Assembly: GCA_011523285.1 (NCBI GenBank)
Contig: WTHC01000014.1
Span: forward strand, 1 to 32,826
DNA: 32,826 bases
Direction: 5' to 3'
From: Nitrosopumilaceae archaeon
GTDB lineage: Archaea > Thermoproteota > Nitrososphaeria > Nitrososphaerales > Nitrosopumilaceae
Positions 1 to 9,457 of the stretch are shown here, one piece after another (within the stretch, counting starts at the first letter, position 1; each line of letters opens with the position of its first letter). Position numbers and translations under genes: made by a program. The notes beneath the pieces were generated by a model that saw only the letters and a list, made by a program, of their open reading frames with translations, had not been told where the DNA came from and ran no database searches.

Positions 1-87
1 CTTCATGATTGATATTATAATAACACATATTTAATTATAGAATATTCTCGCTAGATTTTTATTTGGAAATTATCTTTATTTATTGTT

Positions 88-723
88 TTGTCATTAAAGG
101 TTATTGAACATAATACGAATACGATATCTGTGAAGTTGAGTAATATACCGTTACAATATGCAAATGCGTTAAGACGGATTTGTTTAAATGGGATCCCAAT
201 ATTTGCCATTGATACAATAAATATAATTGAAAATTCATCTGTTTTGGCCGATGAGGGACTGGCACATAGATTAGCTTTAATACCTTTAAAAACACCGATA
301 TCAAGATTTAATGAGCCTGCAAAATGTGATTGTAATAATGAATCTGGATGCTCTAACTGCAGAGTTATTCTTATGATCGATTCCACAGATAACAATAAAA
401 CAAGAACTATAATGTCAAGTGAGATTATTTCTGAAAACGACGATGTAGAACCAACATCAAAAAATGTGCCAATAGTAGATCTTGCTATAGGACAACGGCT
501 AAAAGTTGAAGCATACGCACGTTTAGGACGAGGTACGAATCATGCAAAATGGAACTCTGCTAATGTTTCCATTTTAACCAACACAGATAAAGAAAATGAA
601 TATATATTAACTATAGAAAGTACTGGTTCATTAACACCAATGCAATTAATTAGCGAAGGCATCAAAGAATTAACTAATAGGCTACAAGAATTTAAAGAAA
701 CTATTAATAAAATGGAGTTATAA
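88..723 (+). CDS. rpo3: DNA-directed RNA polymerase subunit D (Rpo3), TTG start
   Basis: Translation has ANALRRICLNGIPIFAID...LADEGLAHRLALIPL, typical of the RpoD/Rpb3 family. Followed by L18e-L13-S9 as in archaea. Confidence 0.95.
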   Translation: MSLKVIEHNTNTISVKLSNIPLQYANALRRICLNGIPIFAIDTINIIENSSVLADEGLAHRLALIPLKTPISRFNEPAKCDCNNESGCSNCRVILMIDSTDNNKTRTIMSSEIISENDDVEPTSKNVPIVDLAIGQRLKVEAYARLGRGTNHAKWNSANVSILTNTDKENEYILTIESTGSLTPMQLISEGIKELTNRLQEFKETINKMEL

Positions 724-758
724 AATACATATAATGTATAGAGCTGTTGTTTATTAAA

Positions 759-1103
759 ATGTCATACCAAACCAATCTTTCTACAATAAAAGAACTAAAA
801 ACAGCTCACAGAATTAATGATGCGGCAATTTGGTTGAAGCTTTCTAAATTAATTAAATCGTCATCTAAAAATAATGTTATAAATATTAACAAAATAGACA
901 AATATACACAAGAAAATGATATAATAATTTGTCCTTGTAAAGTGCTTGGGAATGGAACGATGTCTCATAAAATAACATTGGCTTCGTTTGGTATTTCACT
1001 TACAGCAGTAAACAAAATTATATATTCTGGTGGAAAGGTTGTTGATTTTCCATACATGATAAATAAATTTCCCACTGGCAAAGGTGTTAGGATAATTGAA
1101 TGA
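759..1103 (+). CDS. rpl18e: 50S ribosomal protein L18e (ATG at 759 more likely than the TTG at 747)
   Basis: LKTAHRINDAAIWLKLSKLI...VLGNGTMSHKITLASFGIS; position between rpo3 and L13. Confidence 0.93.
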   Translation: MSYQTNLSTIKELKTAHRINDAAIWLKLSKLIKSSSKNNVININKIDKYTQENDIIICPCKVLGNGTMSHKITLASFGISLTAVNKIIYSGGKVVDFPYMINKFPTGKGVRIIE

Positions 1104-1542
1104 AATTAATAACGATATGCCTAAATCAGTTGTTATAGATGGAACTAATTTGGTAGCTGGAAGATTAAGCTCACGAGTAGCAAAGTTATTGTTACTTGGA
1201 AAAAATATATCTATAATAAATTGTGAGAAAATAATGATAAGCGGAAATAAAAGGTCCATAATTGGAGAATATAAACAATACCTAAAAATTTCCAGTATAA
1301 TAAATCCCAAACATGGTCCATTCCATTCAAGAAGACCAGACACCATAATGCGTAAAATGATAAGGGGTATGTTACCAAAAAATAAAGCGACTGGAAAAAA
1401 TGCTTTCAAAAGGTTGCGCACATATATTGGATCTCCAACTAAAACTAGAAATATGGAAAAGATAAAATTAGATAAAACAGAAATTACGAAGGCACCTATG
1501 CATTATACAAGTATGTTAGAACTAGGTAAAAATGTGGGTTAG
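1096..1542 (+). CDS. rpl13: 50S ribosomal protein L13
   Basis: VVIDGTNLVAGRLSSRVAKLLL...HGPFHSRRPDTIMRKMIRGMLP, L13 signature. TTG start overlaps the L18e end. Confidence 0.96.
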   Translation: MNEINNDMPKSVVIDGTNLVAGRLSSRVAKLLLLGKNISIINCEKIMISGNKRSIIGEYKQYLKISSIINPKHGPFHSRRPDTIMRKMIRGMLPKNKATGKNAFKRLRTYIGSPTKTRNMEKIKLDKTEITKAPMHYTSMLELGKNVG

Positions 1543-1548
1543 TTATAA

Positions 1549-1992
1549 ATGACAAAAAAAGAGCTTTATTTTGCTACAAAAAAAACTGCTAATGCACATG
1601 CATACATTACAAAGGGGATTGGAGAAATTAGAATAAATAACAAACCAATAGAAATGATTCAGCATGAAACTGCACGAGAAGTGATGCTTTCACCACTAGA
1701 AATTTCTGGAGACCTACGCAATAAAATAAACATATCAATTAGAGTAAAAGGCGGCGGCTTCATGGGGCAAGCTGTAGCAGTAGCAACAGTCATATCAAGA
1801 ACACTAGTAGGTTTAACAAAATCTAAAAAAGAACCCAGAGATCATCCATTATCTAAATCATCTCGCGAAGAATTAAGAAAACGAATAACTGATTTTGACA
1901 AATATCTTATTAGTGGAGATGCACGTAGTAAAGAACCAAAGAAGTTTGGAGGCCCAGGAGCACGAAGGCGTAAACAAAAATCATATAGGTAA
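1549..1992 (+). CDS. rps9: 30S ribosomal protein S9
   Basis: C-terminal GGPGARRRKQKSYR and GGGFMGQAVAVATVISRTLV, S9 family. Confidence 0.96.
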   Translation: MTKKELYFATKKTANAHAYITKGIGEIRINNKPIEMIQHETAREVMLSPLEISGDLRNKINISIRVKGGGFMGQAVAVATVISRTLVGLTKSKKEPRDHPLSKSSREELRKRITDFDKYLISGDARSKEPKKFGGPGARRRKQKSYR

Positions 1993-1994
1993 TA

Positions 1995-2720
1995 TTGAAA
2001 GCAATAATTTTATCTGGAGGAAGTGGTTTAAGAGGACGTCCTTTTACAAAATTTATACCTAAAGCTATGATTCCATGTAATGGAAAACCAGCTATATATT
2101 ATATTGTTAAACATATCATCCACTTTAAATTAATTGACGAAATTATAATAATAACAAATTTAAGAGGATTAGGCGGTCAAATATATAATTACTTTCATAA
2201 CACCAAATATGAAGAAAGAATCACATTTATACAAGATTCTCAAAAGGGGACTGCTGGAGATCTCAATTGTGTATCTAAAGAAAAAATATCAAATCCATTT
2301 GTATTGTGGTTTGCCGACAATTTATGTGCTATAGATATTCATAAAATGAAATCATGTTTTGATAAAACGAATAGCTATGTATGCATAGCTACTAGTAATA
2401 AAAAACAAGAAAAAACAGGCTTTGCAAAATTAGAAAATAATATGATAAAACAATTTGAAGAAAAACCATTAATGAAATTACAGTTAGAAGAATGTTTAGG
2501 CATTTACATTATGAATAGAGATGTTTTAGACATGACGCATAAATTAATGTGGAAGGATAACATTAATTTATCATATGATGTATTACAAAAATTGGTAAAA
2601 TGTAAAAACATAAGTTCGTTTAATATTGAAAATCAACAATGGATAGATGTTGAATCTCCAGCAATGGTTGCATATAACACAGAATTAGTTACTACGGTTA
2701 CAAAATTGATGGAACATTAG
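1995..2720 (+). CDS. Sugar-phosphate nucleotidyltransferase (NTP_transferase family)
   Basis: N-terminal MKAIILSGGSGLRGRPFTKFIPKAMIPCNGKPAIYYIV, the GGxGxRxxPxTxxxPKxMxPxxxKP motif. TTG start 2 nt after the S9 stop. Confidence 0.9.
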   Translation: MKAIILSGGSGLRGRPFTKFIPKAMIPCNGKPAIYYIVKHIIHFKLIDEIIIITNLRGLGGQIYNYFHNTKYEERITFIQDSQKGTAGDLNCVSKEKISNPFVLWFADNLCAIDIHKMKSCFDKTNSYVCIATSNKKQEKTGFAKLENNMIKQFEEKPLMKLQLEECLGIYIMNRDVLDMTHKLMWKDNINLSYDVLQKLVKCKNISSFNIENQQWIDVESPAMVAYNTELVTTVTKLMEH

Positions 2721-3282
2721 AAATATTTTCATATTCGGATATTTTATCTTCATACTTCATTGTAAATGCAATGTTATCTAATCCTGACATGAGGTTTTGT
2801 TTCTTTTCTACATCAATTACAAATTTTACACGTTCAGATCCAAATTCAATTATTTGTTGTGGCAAATTAACTTTGACATATGATTCAAATTTCATTAATT
2901 TATTTATTATTTCACCATTAAGTTGGATAGGCAATAAACCATTTTGAAAGCAATTATCATAAAAAATATCTGCAAAAGAAGTAGCAATAACTACTTCAAA
3001 ACCATAATCAATTATAGCCCACACTGCATGCTCTCTACTTGAACCACATCCAAAATTATCTCGAGAGACTAAAATTTTGGAGTTTCTATATAAAGATTTG
3101 TTTAAAACAAAATTTGGTTTTTTATCACCATGTAGATTAAACCTCCAATTATAAAAAAGGTATTTGCCGAAACCTGTCTTTGTGACTAACTTCAAAAATT
3201 GTTTTGGTACTATTTGATCTGTATCCACATTTATTTTATCTAGCGGAGTTATTATACTCCTCACAAATTTAAAATTTTTCAT
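2698..3282 (-). CDS. leuD: 3-isopropylmalate dehydratase small subunit, bacterial type
   Basis: LDKINVDTDQIVPKQFLKLVTKTGFGKYLFYNWR...[17 protein letters not shown]; adjacent to a bacterial-type LeuC. Confidence 0.94.
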   Translation of the reverse strand: MKNFKFVRSIITPLDKINVDTDQIVPKQFLKLVTKTGFGKYLFYNWRFNLHGDKKPNFVLNKSLYRNSKILVSRDNFGCGSSREHAVWAIIDYGFEVVIATSFADIFYDNCFQNGLLPIQLNGEIINKLMKFESYVKVNLPQQIIEFGSERVKFVIDVEKKQNLMSGLDNIAFTMKYEDKISEYENISNVPSIL

Positions 3283-3291
3283 TTTATCTTT

Positions 3292-4698
3292 TCACATCAA
3301 TTCACGTACATCTACTAAATGACCTTTTAATGCAGCTGCAGCTGCCATTATTGGACTTACTAGATGAGTACGGCCACCAACACCTTGCCGTCCTTCAAAA
3401 TTTCTGTTGGATGTACTCGCACAACGTTCTCCTGGCAATAAGAAATCATTATTCATACCTAGACACATACTACATCCAGATTCTCTCCATTCAAAATTGG
3501 CATCTTTGAATATTTTATGTAATCCTAATGTTTCAGCTTGTTTTTTTACTAATTGAGAACCTGGAACAATTATTGCTTTAACAGTAGGGAACACTTTTCG
3601 TCCTTTTACTATTTTAGAAACTTCAATCAAATCTTCTAGTCTAGAATTAGTACAAGATCCAATGAACACTCTATCTATTGTAATTTCATTGATAGGCGTG
3701 CCTGGTTTCAAACCCATGTATTTTAGTGCATTTTCAACTTCAAGTCTATTATGATCACTTTCAGAATATTGTTCTGGGAATGGAATTTTTGAATTAATAT
3801 CAGATACCATAGATGGATTAGTCCCCCAACTTACTTGTGGAGATATGTTACTTATTTCAATATCAATTTTTTTATCAAATTTGGCATTAGGATCTGAATA
3901 TAAATATGATTTCCAATAATCAATCAAAGCATCGTAATTATGAGGGATATATTTTTTATCACGTAGATAGTCAAATGTTTTTTGATCTGGAGCCACGATA
4001 CCAGCTCTAGCTCCAGCTTCTATTGACATATTACACATAGTCATCCTTTGTGCCATGGAGAAGTTTATTACAACATCCCCAGAGTATTCAACTACAGTTC
4101 CAGCACCGCCTGATGTTCCAATAGATCTGATTATAAATAATATGATATCTTTAGCTGTTATAGCTGGTTTTTGTTTTCCACTTATAGTGATTTTAAATGA
4201 TTTAGATTTTTGCATCCATATAGTTTGTGTTGCTAATACATGCTCTACTTCACTAGTACCTATACCAAATGCAAGAGTTCCAAATGCACCATGTGTAGAA
4301 GTATGACTGTCACCGCATACAATTGTAGTACCAGGTAAAGTAATGCCCAGCTGCGGGCCAATAACATGTACAATTCCTTGATCCGGACTGTTCATACCAA
4401 ATAATTTTATACCAAAATATTTACAATTATTTTCTAATGTATTAATTTGAATGCTAGAAACCTTGTCAACCATTGGTAAGGATCTGTCTGTGGTAGGAAT
4501 ATTATGATCTACTGTGGCAATAGTTAAATCTGGCCTACGTACTTGCCGTTTGTTTAATCGCAAACCATCAAATGCTTGTGGAGAAGTAACTTCATGAAGA
4601 AAATGTCTATCTACATATAGTAAATGTGATTGGTTTCGTGTGGCAATTATGTGCGAGTCAAAAATTTTTTCGTATAGTGTTTTTGGCATTGTTGTCAC
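3292..4698 (-). CDS. leuC: 3-isopropylmalate dehydratase large subunit, bacterial type
   Basis: 468 aa; [52 protein letters not shown] (Fe-S cysteines). Confidence 0.96.
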   Translation of the reverse strand: MTTMPKTLYEKIFDSHIIATRNQSHLLYVDRHFLHEVTSPQAFDGLRLNKRQVRRPDLTIATVDHNIPTTDRSLPMVDKVSSIQINTLENNCKYFGIKLFGMNSPDQGIVHVIGPQLGITLPGTTIVCGDSHTSTHGAFGTLAFGIGTSEVEHVLATQTIWMQKSKSFKITISGKQKPAITAKDIILFIIRSIGTSGGAGTVVEYSGDVVINFSMAQRMTMCNMSIEAGARAGIVAPDQKTFDYLRDKKYIPHNYDALIDYWKSYLYSDPNAKFDKKIDIEISNISPQVSWGTNPSMVSDINSKIPFPEQYSESDHNRLEVENALKYMGLKPGTPINEITIDRVFIGSCTNSRLEDLIEVSKIVKGRKVFPTVKAIIVPGSQLVKKQAETLGLHKIFKDANFEWRESGCSMCLGMNNDFLLPGERCASTSNRNFEGRQGVGGRTHLVSPIMAAAAALKGHLVDVRELM

Positions 4699-5177
4699 AT
4701 GTCTAATTTAAAAATGCCTCCGGCATCTATAATTTTCTTTATTAAGTATGAGAATGGTTTGGTTGAGTACGTTTTTGATGTGGTTAAATTTTTTATTTTG
4801 TTATTTTGTATATCAATATTAAGTTCATCACCATCATTAATACCATCGTATGTATTTTGATCTATTTCAACTGGTATGATAAATGCACCATCAATTGCAT
4901 TTCTATAAAAAATTCTTGCAAACGAAAGTGCTAAAATTATCTTAATACCTGAAAATGATAATGCGATGGGAGCATGTTCTCTACTTGAACCACATCCAAA
5001 ATTGTGTCCGGCTATTATAAAACTACAATCTTTTGTTTTATTACTAAAATTTGGATCAAGTCCTTCCATAGCATGTTTAGCAAGTTCTTCATATTCATGT
5101 AATTTAAGATACTTGCCAGGAATTATACTATCTGTGTCTATGTTATTACTTTTGTATGCTATTACTCTACTAATCAA
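4695..5177 (-). CDS. Archaeal-type isopropylmalate/homoaconitate dehydratase small subunit
   Basis: 160 aa; [35 protein letters not shown]...[17 protein letters not shown]. Confidence 0.93.
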   Translation of the reverse strand: MISRVIAYKSNNIDTDSIIPGKYLKLHEYEELAKHAMEGLDPNFSNKTKDCSFIIAGHNFGCGSSREHAPIALSFSGIKIILALSFARIFYRNAIDGAFIIPVEIDQNTYDGINDGDELNIDIQNNKIKNLTTSKTYSTKPFSYLIKKIIDAGGIFKLDM

Positions 5178-5178
5178 T

Positions 5179-6447
5179 TTAGATCTCTCTTGGGTCTGTT
5201 ATCTTTCCAGTTATTGCCGAAGCCGCAACAACCATAGGAGATGCCAGATATGTTTGAGATTTTTTATGACCCATCCTGCCAGGGAAATTTCTATTAGTAG
5301 TGCTAATACATATTTCATTTTCAGACAGTACTCCCATATGTGCACCACAACATGCACCACATGTAGGAGGGGCCACCGTAGCTCCAGAATCTATGAAGAT
5401 TTTTATGAATCCACAATCCATGGCTTTTTTATAAATAGACATTGAAGAAGGCAGTATTTCAGTTCTAATTTTTACCTTACGTCCATTTAAAATTTTAGCT
5501 GCCACTGCAAGATCTTCTAGTTTTGCGCCAGTACAAGAACCTATATATGCTTTATCAAGCTCGATGGAGCTACAATCATGAGCAACTGCTATATTCTGTG
5601 GGGAAAATGGTTTTGCAACAACAGGTTCAAGATCATCTGCATTATATTCGAATGTTTTGTGATAGGTGGAATCTACATCTCCTTTAATTAAATTAAGGTT
5701 ATGTACGCCTCGTTCATTAATATAATCAACAACTTTGGTATCTGGTTCTATTATCGCGTTCTTTGCGCCAGCCTCCGTACTCATATTTGTTAGCGTGAGC
5801 CTTTCATCTATGGACATTTCTTTAATTCCATGCCCACCGAATTGCATTGTTCTATATGTACAGAAATTTGTTCCAATATCACCAATGATTTTTAAGATAA
5901 AATCTTTGGCCATAATATGGTTTGGAAGAGAACCGTCTAATTTGAAATAAATAGTTTCTGGTACTTTGATCCATATTTTGCCTTTTAATAATATATAAGC
6001 CATATCAGTGTGTCCAAAACCACATGCAAAAGCTCCCAATGCACCAGTAGTATTTGTGTGAGAATCTCCTCCAGCATATACTTCTCCTGGAAGTACTAGC
6101 GCTTCTTCATGAGATAAGGTATGGCATATACCATACTGCCCAATACCATATTTGAAATGTTTTTTAATACCATATTTTGATGTGAAATCTGAAAGTTTTT
6201 TTATATTTTCTGCAGATACTTCGTCAGGGGATGGTACAAAATGATCTTCAGTAACCCATACACGGTCAGGATCATAAATTGAACTTACATCAATACCTTG
6301 TTTTTGTAGTTTATCGAATACCTTAATAACTCCTGGCCCAGAAACATCATGCAACATTACTTTATCTACATTCACAAATACTACATCATGTGGAGATACT
6401 TCATGTTTATTAGATGCATTTGAAATTATTTTTTCAGTTATATTCAT
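5179..6447 (-). CDS. Archaeal-type isopropylmalate/homoaconitate dehydratase large subunit
   Basis: 422 aa; IGSCTGAKLEDLAVAAKIL, APPTCGACCGAHMGVL, STTNRNFPGRMGH. Confidence 0.94.
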   Translation of the reverse strand: MNITEKIISNASNKHEVSPHDVVFVNVDKVMLHDVSGPGVIKVFDKLQKQGIDVSSIYDPDRVWVTEDHFVPSPDEVSAENIKKLSDFTSKYGIKKHFKYGIGQYGICHTLSHEEALVLPGEVYAGGDSHTNTTGALGAFACGFGHTDMAYILLKGKIWIKVPETIYFKLDGSLPNHIMAKDFILKIIGDIGTNFCTYRTMQFGGHGIKEMSIDERLTLTNMSTEAGAKNAIIEPDTKVVDYINERGVHNLNLIKGDVDSTYHKTFEYNADDLEPVVAKPFSPQNIAVAHDCSSIELDKAYIGSCTGAKLEDLAVAAKILNGRKVKIRTEILPSSMSIYKKAMDCGFIKIFIDSGATVAPPTCGACCGAHMGVLSENEICISTTNRNFPGRMGHKKSQTYLASPMVVAASAITGKITDPREI

Positions 6448-6521
6448 ACATGATCAAAACATTTTTTAGATTAAAATCTTTCAACATCAAGATATTGTTA
6501 TTAGAAATACGAACTATAACA

Positions 6522-7274
6522 ATGGATAATAAAAAAAGTACATTTAATTTATTTAATGAGATCTGCAAAACACTTAAACGTAAAAAAATCACTGTTAAAA
6601 ACAGAGACATAATAGCTATCGCTAGTAAATACATTGCACGTGCACAAGGAAGAGTACTCGATCTAAATTCTATAAATGTATCAAGTATGGGAGATAAATT
6701 ATCTAAAAAATTTAAAATAAACCCGAAAATAGCCGAAGCTATTTTTAGAGAATCAAATGTTATTTTTGGAGGAGTTAATGGATATATAATGTCTGCATTT
6801 AATGGTATGCTAGTACCTAATGCCGGTATAGATAAGTCAAATATAACAAATGGTAAGATTATATTATATCCCTACGATCCGTTTTCTATAGCAGAGCAAC
6901 TACGAAGGAATTTTTTTTTGAAATATCTAATTAATGTAGGAATTATTATTACAGATAGCAGACTCATGCCAGCTAGAATTGGCACTACAGGAATAGCAAT
7001 AGCATGTGCTGGAATAAATCCAATTTGGGATAGAAGGTCAGATCTAGATTTAAATGGCAATTCATTAAAAGTTACCATGCAAGCTACTGCAGATAGTCTA
7101 TCATCAATAACAAATTATATGATGGGAGAAGGTGCAGATTCAAAACCCATAGCGATAATTCGTAATTCAAATGTCAAAATTGTTAGCAAAATTATCAAAT
7201 ATTATGAAATGAATATACCGTATGAGCAATGTATATACATTCGTGGTTTAAACTCATCTACATTTAACGTTTAA
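6522..7274 (+). CDS. cofE: Coenzyme F420:L-glutamate ligase; the longer ORF from 6414 overlaps the divergent gene, so ATG 6522 is the likely start
   Basis: DIIAIASKYIARAQGRVLDL...GKIILYPYDPFSIAEQLRR...ITDSRLMPARIGTTGIAIACAGINPIWDRRSDLDLNG, CofE motifs. Confidence 0.93.
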   Translation: MDNKKSTFNLFNEICKTLKRKKITVKNRDIIAIASKYIARAQGRVLDLNSINVSSMGDKLSKKFKINPKIAEAIFRESNVIFGGVNGYIMSAFNGMLVPNAGIDKSNITNGKIILYPYDPFSIAEQLRRNFFLKYLINVGIIITDSRLMPARIGTTGIAIACAGINPIWDRRSDLDLNGNSLKVTMQATADSLSSITNYMMGEGADSKPIAIIRNSNVKIVSKIIKYYEMNIPYEQCIYIRGLNSSTFNV

Positions 7275-7307
7275 CATAAATTTATCTATGTTATATGAAT
7301 TTTATCT

Positions 7308-7856
7308 ATGGAATATTTTACCAAATATCCTAAAATAATATATTTACATAATGGGATTACAGAGAAAATACATGCAGATACCAAAAATGGCGTGGAACAA
7401 TTAACAATAATTGTGAAAAAAAACATAAATGAATTATTGAGAGTATTTGCAGATGAAGGTTTTACCAAAGTTAAATTCGAACATAAAAAACCATTTCAAA
7501 TTGGTAATGGTCTCTCATTAAGGCTGGACAAACCATGGGAGCTTCATGTAAGATTAGTTGAAATGAAAAAAGATATAATAGCAATATACGCAGAAGTTGA
7601 AGTGTCTCGCGATTATTTACAACATCTATTTTCACAAAGAACTCCTGTGATATATGAAATAGTAAATCTGATGAAGAAATATGAAATAGATTATAAAATT
7701 TGGAATGATAGAATAAAAAAATATGCACATAAAGTTTTGGAAGATTATAAAATAAGGCTAGATACACAAATACCAGTGTTTGCATGGAAACCCATGGTCT
7801 TTGTGATCGCAACAGTAGGGATCTTGTATTTGTGGAAATATGTGAACACAATTTAG
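7308..7856 (+). CDS. Hypothetical protein with a C-terminal transmembrane segment (tail-anchor-like)
   Basis: 182-aa ORF ending in MVFVIATVGILYLWKYVNTI. No family recognised. Confidence 0.75.
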   Translation: MEYFTKYPKIIYLHNGITEKIHADTKNGVEQLTIIVKKNINELLRVFADEGFTKVKFEHKKPFQIGNGLSLRLDKPWELHVRLVEMKKDIIAIYAEVEVSRDYLQHLFSQRTPVIYEIVNLMKKYEIDYKIWNDRIKKYAHKVLEDYKIRLDTQIPVFAWKPMVFVIATVGILYLWKYVNTI

Positions 7857-7889
7857 ATAGAGCATATGTATACTTAATTTAATGATAAA

Positions 7890-8405
7890 TTGTTGATCAC
7901 AGAATTAATTCATTGTGGGATATCGCCGTGGGAGGTAGAAGTTTTATATGAAATATTAAGTACAAAATTTTCTGTGTCTACAAAAGAGATAAAAACAGAC
8001 GATGATTTTTTGAGTAAGATAGACTTAATTATACCAATTGCATTTCATGATTTTTTCGATTGGTTTGGTTTGAGATATTGGGACAAAATGAAGTTTATAT
8101 TCAAAGAAATGAAAAGAAGAAGAGGGAAAAATAATACCATAAAAATAATAATTGGTTTTATTAATTCAATGAAAATCAGGTTCATTTTAGACACTTTGGA
8201 TGTAAATAAATTTAACATTGCCGTAGATAAAATTAATTTCATATTAGAATTATTACCATATCATTTAGATGTAGAAAAATTTCCGAACGATGTAATAGAA
8301 ATGCAATATATTTTTGACGATCATGAAAATAGATGGATAGCGAATGCTGTAACTCCCAAAAAAACATTTTCATTCATAGATAAATCATGGAAATCATTAG
8401 GGTAG
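7890..8405 (+). CDS. Hypothetical protein (TTG start)
   Basis: 171-aa ORF co-directional with the preceding gene. No family recognised. Confidence 0.7.
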   Translation: MLITELIHCGISPWEVEVLYEILSTKFSVSTKEIKTDDDFLSKIDLIIPIAFHDFFDWFGLRYWDKMKFIFKEMKRRRGKNNTIKIIIGFINSMKIRFILDTLDVNKFNIAVDKINFILELLPYHLDVEKFPNDVIEMQYIFDDHENRWIANAVTPKKTFSFIDKSWKSLG

Positions 8406-8506
8406 ACAATTTGTACTATGTTTAAATGTTAAAATATTCTGCGTCAACATCAAAATGATCAGAATTAATAAAAGTTGAATTATATTGTAATGATTAAATG
8501 TTAATT

Positions 8507-9457
8507 TTATTTTAGGATTATTTCATCAATAAGATTTGAAATATCAGTAGAGGGATTATGATTAGAATCAGAAATTTTTGTAGAGGCTGGAGATATATTT
8601 TTGTGGCTGATAGTTATATCATTCAATCTGTCTTGATAAGAAGAAATTATGTTATTTTGATAAAAAACCCCGATGGGGATTTTGTGACCAAATTCATGAG
8701 ATTTGATCAAGATTTTATTCAGTTTTTCATATTGTGTTAATTTATTATCTCGATCACTGATTATTGGATCGTAAGTACTTTGGTTTAGTTTGTAATATGA
8801 TTGCGACGAAAATGTATTTGCAGAATTAACTGTATGCATATCATCATTATAAGTTGGACATGGTTGAATAACATCTATGAAGGATAAACCTTTATGAGAA
8901 ATTGCTGAAATTATTAAATTTTTAAGGTGTTGTATATCAAATGAGTGGCCCCTAGCTACAAATGTGAAGCCGGTGACAATAGCTAATTCAATTGGATTGA
9001 TACTACAATTAATATTTTTATTTATGCTGTTTTTAGTTTTAATACCTTGACTCAAAGTAGGAGATGGTTGACCTTTGGTCAGGCCATAAACTCCATTATT
9101 AAAAATTATATAAGTCATGTCAACATTTCTACGCCCAGCCGCTACAAAGTGTCCGGCACCAATTCCTAATCCATCACCATCACCACCAAGAGCTATTACT
9201 GTAATTTGTGGATTTGATATTTTAGCACCTTGTGCAAATGGTAGAACTCTGCCGTGTATAGTATGTATTCCATAAGTATTAATAAAATGTGGCGTCTTAC
9301 CAGAACAACCAATTCCTGAAAAAATTACGGCATTATGATTTGCAATATTTAATTCGCATAGTGCCATTTGTATCGAATTAAGAATACCAAAATCACCACA
9401 ACCTGCACACCAATCATTATGAATGTCAGTTTTGTAATCAGAAATATTATTGGCCAT
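8507..9457 (-). CDS. 2-oxoacid:ferredoxin oxidoreductase beta subunit
   Basis: DWCAGCGDFGILNSIQMAL...GGDGDGLGIGAGHFVAAGRRNVDMTYIIFNNGVYGLTKGQPSPT, TPP-binding beta subunit. Overlaps the alpha subunit. Confidence 0.95.
   Translation of the reverse strand: MANNISDYKTDIHNDWCAGCGDFGILNSIQMALCELNIANHNAVIFSGIGCSGKTPHFINTYGIHTIHGRVLPFAQGAKISNPQITVIALGGDGDGLGIGAGHFVAAGRRNVDMTYIIFNNGVYGLTKGQPSPTLSQGIKTKNSINKNINCSINPIELAIVTGFTFVARGHSFDIQHLKNLIISAISHKGLSFIDVIQPCPTYNDDMHTVNSANTFSSQSYYKLNQSTYDPIISDRDNKLTQYEKLNKILIKSHEFGHKIPIGVFYQNNIISSYQDRLNDITISHKNISPASTKISDSNHNPSTDISNLIDEIILK

Noticed and set aside
996-1421. 141-aa ORF antisense to L18e/L13
   Set aside because: Lies opposite confidently identified ribosomal protein genes and has no recognisable domain; shadow ORF.
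4966-5445. 159-aa + strand ORF with Cys-rich content
   Set aside because: Antisense across the archaeal-type dehydratase subunits; composition is explained by the opposite-strand coding sequence.
7471-7851. 126-aa - strand ORF
   Set aside because: Antisense to the 7308-7856 gene, which has a better spaced and oriented reading frame with a clear C-terminal TM.
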